The notes beneath the pieces were generated by a model that was given only the letters and a program-made list of their open reading frames with translations, was not told the origin of the DNA and searched no databases. Source: Aspidiotus rigidus (lineage: Eukaryota; Arthropoda; Insecta; Hemiptera; Diaspididae). From it: a stretch of DNA of 64,000 nucleotides. Positions 62,401 to 64,000 of this stretch are shown one piece after another. The DNA is taken from contig JAVHKY010000052.1 in the NCBI GenBank assembly GCA_035079385.1, forward strand, positions 12,772,001 to 12,836,000, read 5' to 3'. Each line of letters starts with the position of its first letter. Positions within the stretch are counted from its first letter, which is position 1. The translations under genes and the position numbers were made by a program.

Positions 62401-63138
62401 TAATGTGAAGTCAGGCAATTTCAAGGGTTGAGTATGTGAACTGTTGGCCCACGGATCCGATGTAATGTTCAATATTTTTGATGTTCTATGCCTGCGACGT
62501 TTTTCTTTTTCACTTGAGCGATTGTTATGTGGTTTATTTCGTCGGTCGCGTCTACTATCTTCGCTGCTCGACGAACTTGAGTCGGATCTTGAATTATCCG
62601 AACTATCCGGAGGAGAAGAAGAAGGAGGGCTTCCTTGATTTTGATTTCGAATAGTCGAACCTTCGAATTCAATCTCAGCCTCAGAGGCGACTTGTTTTTC
62701 AAACTTTTGAGTTGATCGAGCAACTTTGGATTGGCCTTTCTTCTCTTTCTTGTTTCTAGCCGATGACCTAGGCTTTTCCGAAGCTCTGTCAGAAATGAAG
62801 GCATGGAGAGATTCAATCTCATTGGCCAGCGACTGTAACCTAAGATCCTTCTGCTCCAGCTCTTTACGGTGGATCTCATTCCGGAGTTCCTCAATGGCGG
62901 GAGTAATTTCCATAAAATTGCTAGCATTTCTTTGGGAAATTAGTTCCGCTAGTTTTTCTTCTAACGTCGGTTCAGGGTTGTCTTGACTGTTTTCATCCCC
63001 GCTCACCAGATTATTTTCGTGATCGGTCATTTCTACTACTGATCTAGGTCGATAAGTCTGAGGTATTAGTTGGCTCGAAATTGACAGCTGCAGACCAGTT
63101 TGTTGGGGGTCTAGGATATTTACTGCAAAAATCTTCAA
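56401..63138 (-). CDS. ORF2: Gag-like, SGNH-like, protease, RT, RNase H, integrase, second RNase H
   Basis: 2,245 codons, or about 2,209 from the Met at 63030, which lies 14 nt after the ORF1 stop and may be the true start. Regions: coiled coil (60-115); RS/acidic linker (160-220); Gag capsid-like (230-420, LPDFTLDEKR...); SGNH-hydrolase-like (508-705: GDSS 516-519, VIVNIGSE 568-575, RGDGHEWSLNAREEIA 684-699); protease DTG 759-761; RT 975-1200 with YVDD 1130-1133; Ty3-type RNase H (1262-1355) that lacks both aspartates but keeps YSPVELEF; integrase with H1494, H1499, C1529, C1532 and D1561, D1619, E1654; basic linker; and a complete second RNase H with D2020, E2069, D2093, H2149 and D2159. 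No zinc knuckle was seen. It makes and inserts the element's DNA. The SGNH call is the weakest. Confidence 0.85.
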   Translation of the reverse strand: MKIFAVNILDPQQTGLQLSISSQLIPQTYRPRSVVEMTDHENNLVSGDENSQDNPEPTLEEKLAELISQRNASNFMEITPAIEELRNEIHRKELEQKDLRLQSLANEIESLHAFISDRASEKPRSSARNKKEKKGQSKVARSTQKFEKQVASEAEIEFEGSTIRNQNQGSPPSSSPPDSSDNSRSDSSSSSSEDSRRDRRNKPHNNRSSEKEKRRRHRTSKILNITSDPWANSSHTQPLKLPDFTLDEKRCTPFTSREAGETRTPIEFLQEFNSQIGTFVKDEKMRIQRFAHLLNRSPLTKGIAQSIREKCKSSRCKWVTVETMFLDRHWDLFAQKRVFQEFENASIDLKRDNMCDWLEEWVRQLDSCTKLRIDQPLKRVWKKLPETIRSRMPGTPRDSEQMVEFVQYYHRKFGDDVTRHSSSNEFPEKPPSKYRQFPKKASGASKTTSTLHVKVENDSRADEDSSPRETGESLINGSNDESSLGKDTSINVSYAIKEDEVNDNSKLIWNDFLICGDSSMVALAENMSTYHFLKQGAKLWLNKGFTPKNLALALKLSDKPEQEKFSNVIVNIGSEIIDEEDLRATQVKRWFTDIAEVFIKSKGTERLIFMQLSFPRKMNSTIFRNVKIINRAIDDLKRLPFGDKIRTFSILSVFHPNARSIQSRHIENFTDIQYSPLMYNAMSRGDGHEWSLNAREEIAKRLDSYSSMVRFEKKSEENVVARVIDIPDYEIDIEERIKKGSLFQLLMNFLGILIVAIFDTGCSVSIISKKFFDDLTIKNPNTKFIIEPAYGVRMKSASGDFMKILGKVKLRTKVVCSRRPKNFVEIETYFYIVEDLPCECLFGGELAIEQKLLVDMPGEALVFLGEMPSTIISFVGAKGDPLASVSDIFTKLQQIYQQENLLDRRRKLEKKDFIRRAEVFTVLNVEKEPGPSTQDWEKKLLEKFPVAFEKRIGKLLNFVYELQFRNPDEKVIIKNKRYSYSREKMKAVRSVIDEWIENGILEKCMSPHINNIVIVKKKTDPGSKPEYRICNDFRLLNKYLKPPQNLAPNIESITQKFVGKKYTHFSRLDLRWAFMQIPLHRNSRDYTAFDFEGTMYRFTRVAFGMNCSMQAFIAATSPLLEEFQDFCMVYVDDIVIMSETFEEHKIQVAKVIEKLERHGMTIKFEKCEWAKPETKFLGYIINANGIRPNPEKVEQLQKVQAPKCPRDIRSFLGACGYFSRHIPSYAEYAACLTELIRKNAKFEWSEKQEKAFLAIKESVKEMCYNYHLDPNKEIDIVLSVRERSYSAAIMQTKNEGFYPLVFAGRKFRDVETRYSPVELEFTCMSDILKRYAYLLYGHKINFHVQFVWAELTTMWPFLSKRLQKANVRMREFQAEVKTISPKMKKMFNYLNRFPIEPHHELPEEEEESTIEDFQKNDQTIDCNYFDVEISPQMRAQLKDLKSLQEEDEIISTERKKNNSRVTFDGEYYRFRGYDGIERIFVPEKLQRDLIDYYHRFYGHQAIQKTITVLRRHFHWKLLAEDVADYVGRCRPCLKMKCHAKRAKAAIKHIEIERVNQFLFLDFFGPLISSGRYKYILVMLEGFSKMVKIVPIENADSKSVIRALEKYSANFNKPENILSDNGRAFTSDEFYEAMNNMKINVTHTSFYNPQCNLAERIMSRVGDMMRIHLIEKSHDRWRELVRDIECAINEVEHGVTLVPPHEIITGEPVPDEIPEILKIPPPKLVRNKIINEVRDRLKKVYSKVTDDKRSRILVGDIVKLRLHPQTKRGEGRIKKFLPRFSDRFEVIATTFENRYKLRSLGEDKTIRWENIRNLVRVHDITQPNPVQRRYAAWKKFAKERQMRLEKDLKSEKTVDSTNPRDFVNYDDTLKGESSQNEITLKKKRRGRPHSSKSTKIPTCSQKEDLKSEFKKIDNEVEVMKNDGSSMKRIQIDTSERKDRPITTTRTEGLNYRDARKYEKKKKPQYAFCVSEEIEQTQIDRLADFWKTKQYRVRQIENGSEKYSIIRNNIREYAKRVVIYTDGACAKNGTPESRAGIGVFFAPESKLNVSEPLFDFKRFTNLKYIYNNAAEIIAVVRALEIAKQNRMEELEIRTDSMWVIKYFSEYRDKWLSEYAANKSLTYRRTDNFLLLKLEEALTRMKAVTFAFVKAHSGDEGNEAADELARKALAEAEKIVDSNRTKDEDSDLKKNLKNALTAAVERIKDEQVDKIIAAILSVTTGIGRAEDRRVKTSNISGMRGGRKEYVNM

Positions 63139-63943
63139 GACCTGTATTGGGAAGCAAATTGTTTAAAGACATGGAACGTGATTGCGTCATCATCTCCTCT
63201 GTAGTGGAATCATTAGGAGTTTGTTCCACTAAAGAGGTTTGCCTGCTTAAATTTTGTAATATGGCCTTTTTTCTCAACCCTACCCGTTCCGGATGAAAGG
63301 TATCGCGCGCTTGCGTGATAGGTCTGTTTTCGATACCTATAGTTCTCTCATATGCATTACTTTCATCAAAAACGTTCTCATTTAAATACGAAATATTATC
63401 GAAGGAATTACTAATTTCGCTACCAGTGGATAGACAGGGTGTCACACTCACATTGTCTTTCACAATACCAGATGCTGGAATTTGCTTTGAGAGAGGGGGA
63501 GGTGTTGACGAAGTCTTATTAGGCTCACCTAATTTTTGAGGTGTAACTAGTGGATGTAGGAATTCGTTTATCGAAACTGGGTTTCCGGCAATCAATTTCA
63601 TTGCCGGAGGTGACAATTTCGCGACTGTGTTTGCTACACTACGAATGACACCGCTCACAGTGCCTGCCCCTGCCCCAGGTTCCACAAGTTCTTGATTGCT
63701 CAAAGATGTTTTCGACCCTGCTGAACGCGTACTCGAAACCGAACCAGTTGAGCTTTTGCGTGATTTTAATTTAGGTTTGAAGATTCCTTCGGGTATTTCA
63801 TACGCTTTTTTCTTCCTACTCGGCTTGCCTATTCTTTTCTCAACCAATTTACCAGGATCTGGCCTCGCATTTCGATGTGGATTTTTACGTTTCTCAATAT
63901 CCTTCTTTTCAACACCATCTGATGCTGCATTATTGGATGACAT
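63044..63943 (-). CDS. ORF1: basic, Ser/Thr-rich protein of the large retroelement
   Basis: 299 codons, ATG at 63943, stop 63046-63044. The N-terminus is strongly basic (EKRKNPHRNARPDPGKLVEK, IGKPSRKKKAYEIPEG), followed by a Ser-rich stretch (KSRKSSTGSVSSTRSAGSKT), one hydrophobic, Ala/Val-rich segment (TVSGVIRSVANTVAKLSPP) and a polar tail. There is no zinc knuckle or coiled coil I can recognise. The position just upstream of and overlapping ORF2, in another frame, suggests an accessory nucleic-acid-binding or Gag-associated protein made before the polyprotein; a +1 shift or reinitiation would be needed to make ORF2. The second (ATG 63030) fits reinitiation. The start could lie upstream if a leader intron exists. 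Function not known. Confidence 0.6.
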   Translation of the reverse strand: MSSNNAASDGVEKKDIEKRKNPHRNARPDPGKLVEKRIGKPSRKKKAYEIPEGIFKPKLKSRKSSTGSVSSTRSAGSKTSLSNQELVEPGAGAGTVSGVIRSVANTVAKLSPPAMKLIAGNPVSINEFLHPLVTPQKLGEPNKTSSTPPPLSKQIPASGIVKDNVSVTPCLSTGSEISNSFDNISYLNENVFDESNAYERTIGIENRPITQARDTFHPERVGLRKKAILQNLSRQTSLVEQTPNDSTTEEMMTQSRSMSLNNLLPNTGLEDFCSKYPRPPTNWSAAVNFEPTNTSDLST

Positions 63944-64000
63944 GATGTCGAGAGGGTAGGATTATAAGATTTCAATCGATAAGTACTGTTTCAGGCAGAT

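Larger units (their letters stand above)
56401..64000 (-). mobile_element. Large Ty3/Gypsy-like retroelement with two RNase H regions (5' end outside window)
   Basis: ORF1 (63943-63044) and ORF2 (63138-56401) overlap by 95 bp in different frames on the minus strand. Only 57 bp of leader remain before the window edge, so the 5' LTR and primer site are not visible. Both ORFs are open throughout, which suggests a young, possibly active copy. Details are under the two CDS entries. Confidence 0.8.

Overview
The window is eukaryotic and almost certainly from an arthropod, most likely an insect. It is AT-rich. Its host genes have short exons with GT-AG introns, including a Polycomb gene and a membrane-anchored cyclophilin. 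Most of the rest is transposable-element sequence. I cannot name the species; an insect genome rich in MITEs (short foldback elements) fits best.

Host genes. (1) The 3' end of a Ser/Pro-rich protein, 1-1188 (+). (2) A secretory-type cyclophilin with a C-terminal membrane anchor, five exons between 7285 and 13935 (+), first exon not located; its introns are full of foldback elements. (3) A complete ten-exon Polycomb (Pc/CBX) gene, 41107-43313 (+), with an N-terminal chromodomain and a C-terminal Pc box.

Central mobile region, 19481-33277. A 1,439-aa-class gene on the minus strand (20343-32400) encodes zinc-finger modules, an XPG/FEN-like nuclease core and a C-terminal CXC domain. It can be rebuilt across five exons in one frame except for one TGA and one extra base. 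About 265-bp inverted repeats lie close to both ends of the gene, so it looks like the cargo of a transposon of about 6.6 kb that I do not recognise. That unit has been hit three times: by a 5.0-kb Gypsy LTR element in its first intron, by a 1.83-kb DNA element in an exon (4-bp target duplication CTAT), and by a 289-bp MITE in its right inverted repeat.

Right end, 56401-64000. A large intact LTR-retroelement-like unit on the minus strand is cut by the window end. A basic 299-aa ORF1 is followed by a 2,245-codon ORF2 with Gag-like, SGNH-hydrolase-like, protease, RT, degenerate RNase H and integrase regions and then a second, intact RNase H after the integrase. That domain order is unusual.

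Elsewhere there are fragments of Helitron, MULE, Penelope-like and hAT elements, a densovirus-like phospholipase A2 motif, a head-to-head tRNA-like foldback, and more than twenty foldback MITEs, many nested. Several foldbacks carry a hammerhead-ribozyme-like core at their centre. Part 2 treats the inverted-repeat-bounded nuclease gene, the ORF2 domain set and the hammerhead-like cores as the best candidates for something undescribed.
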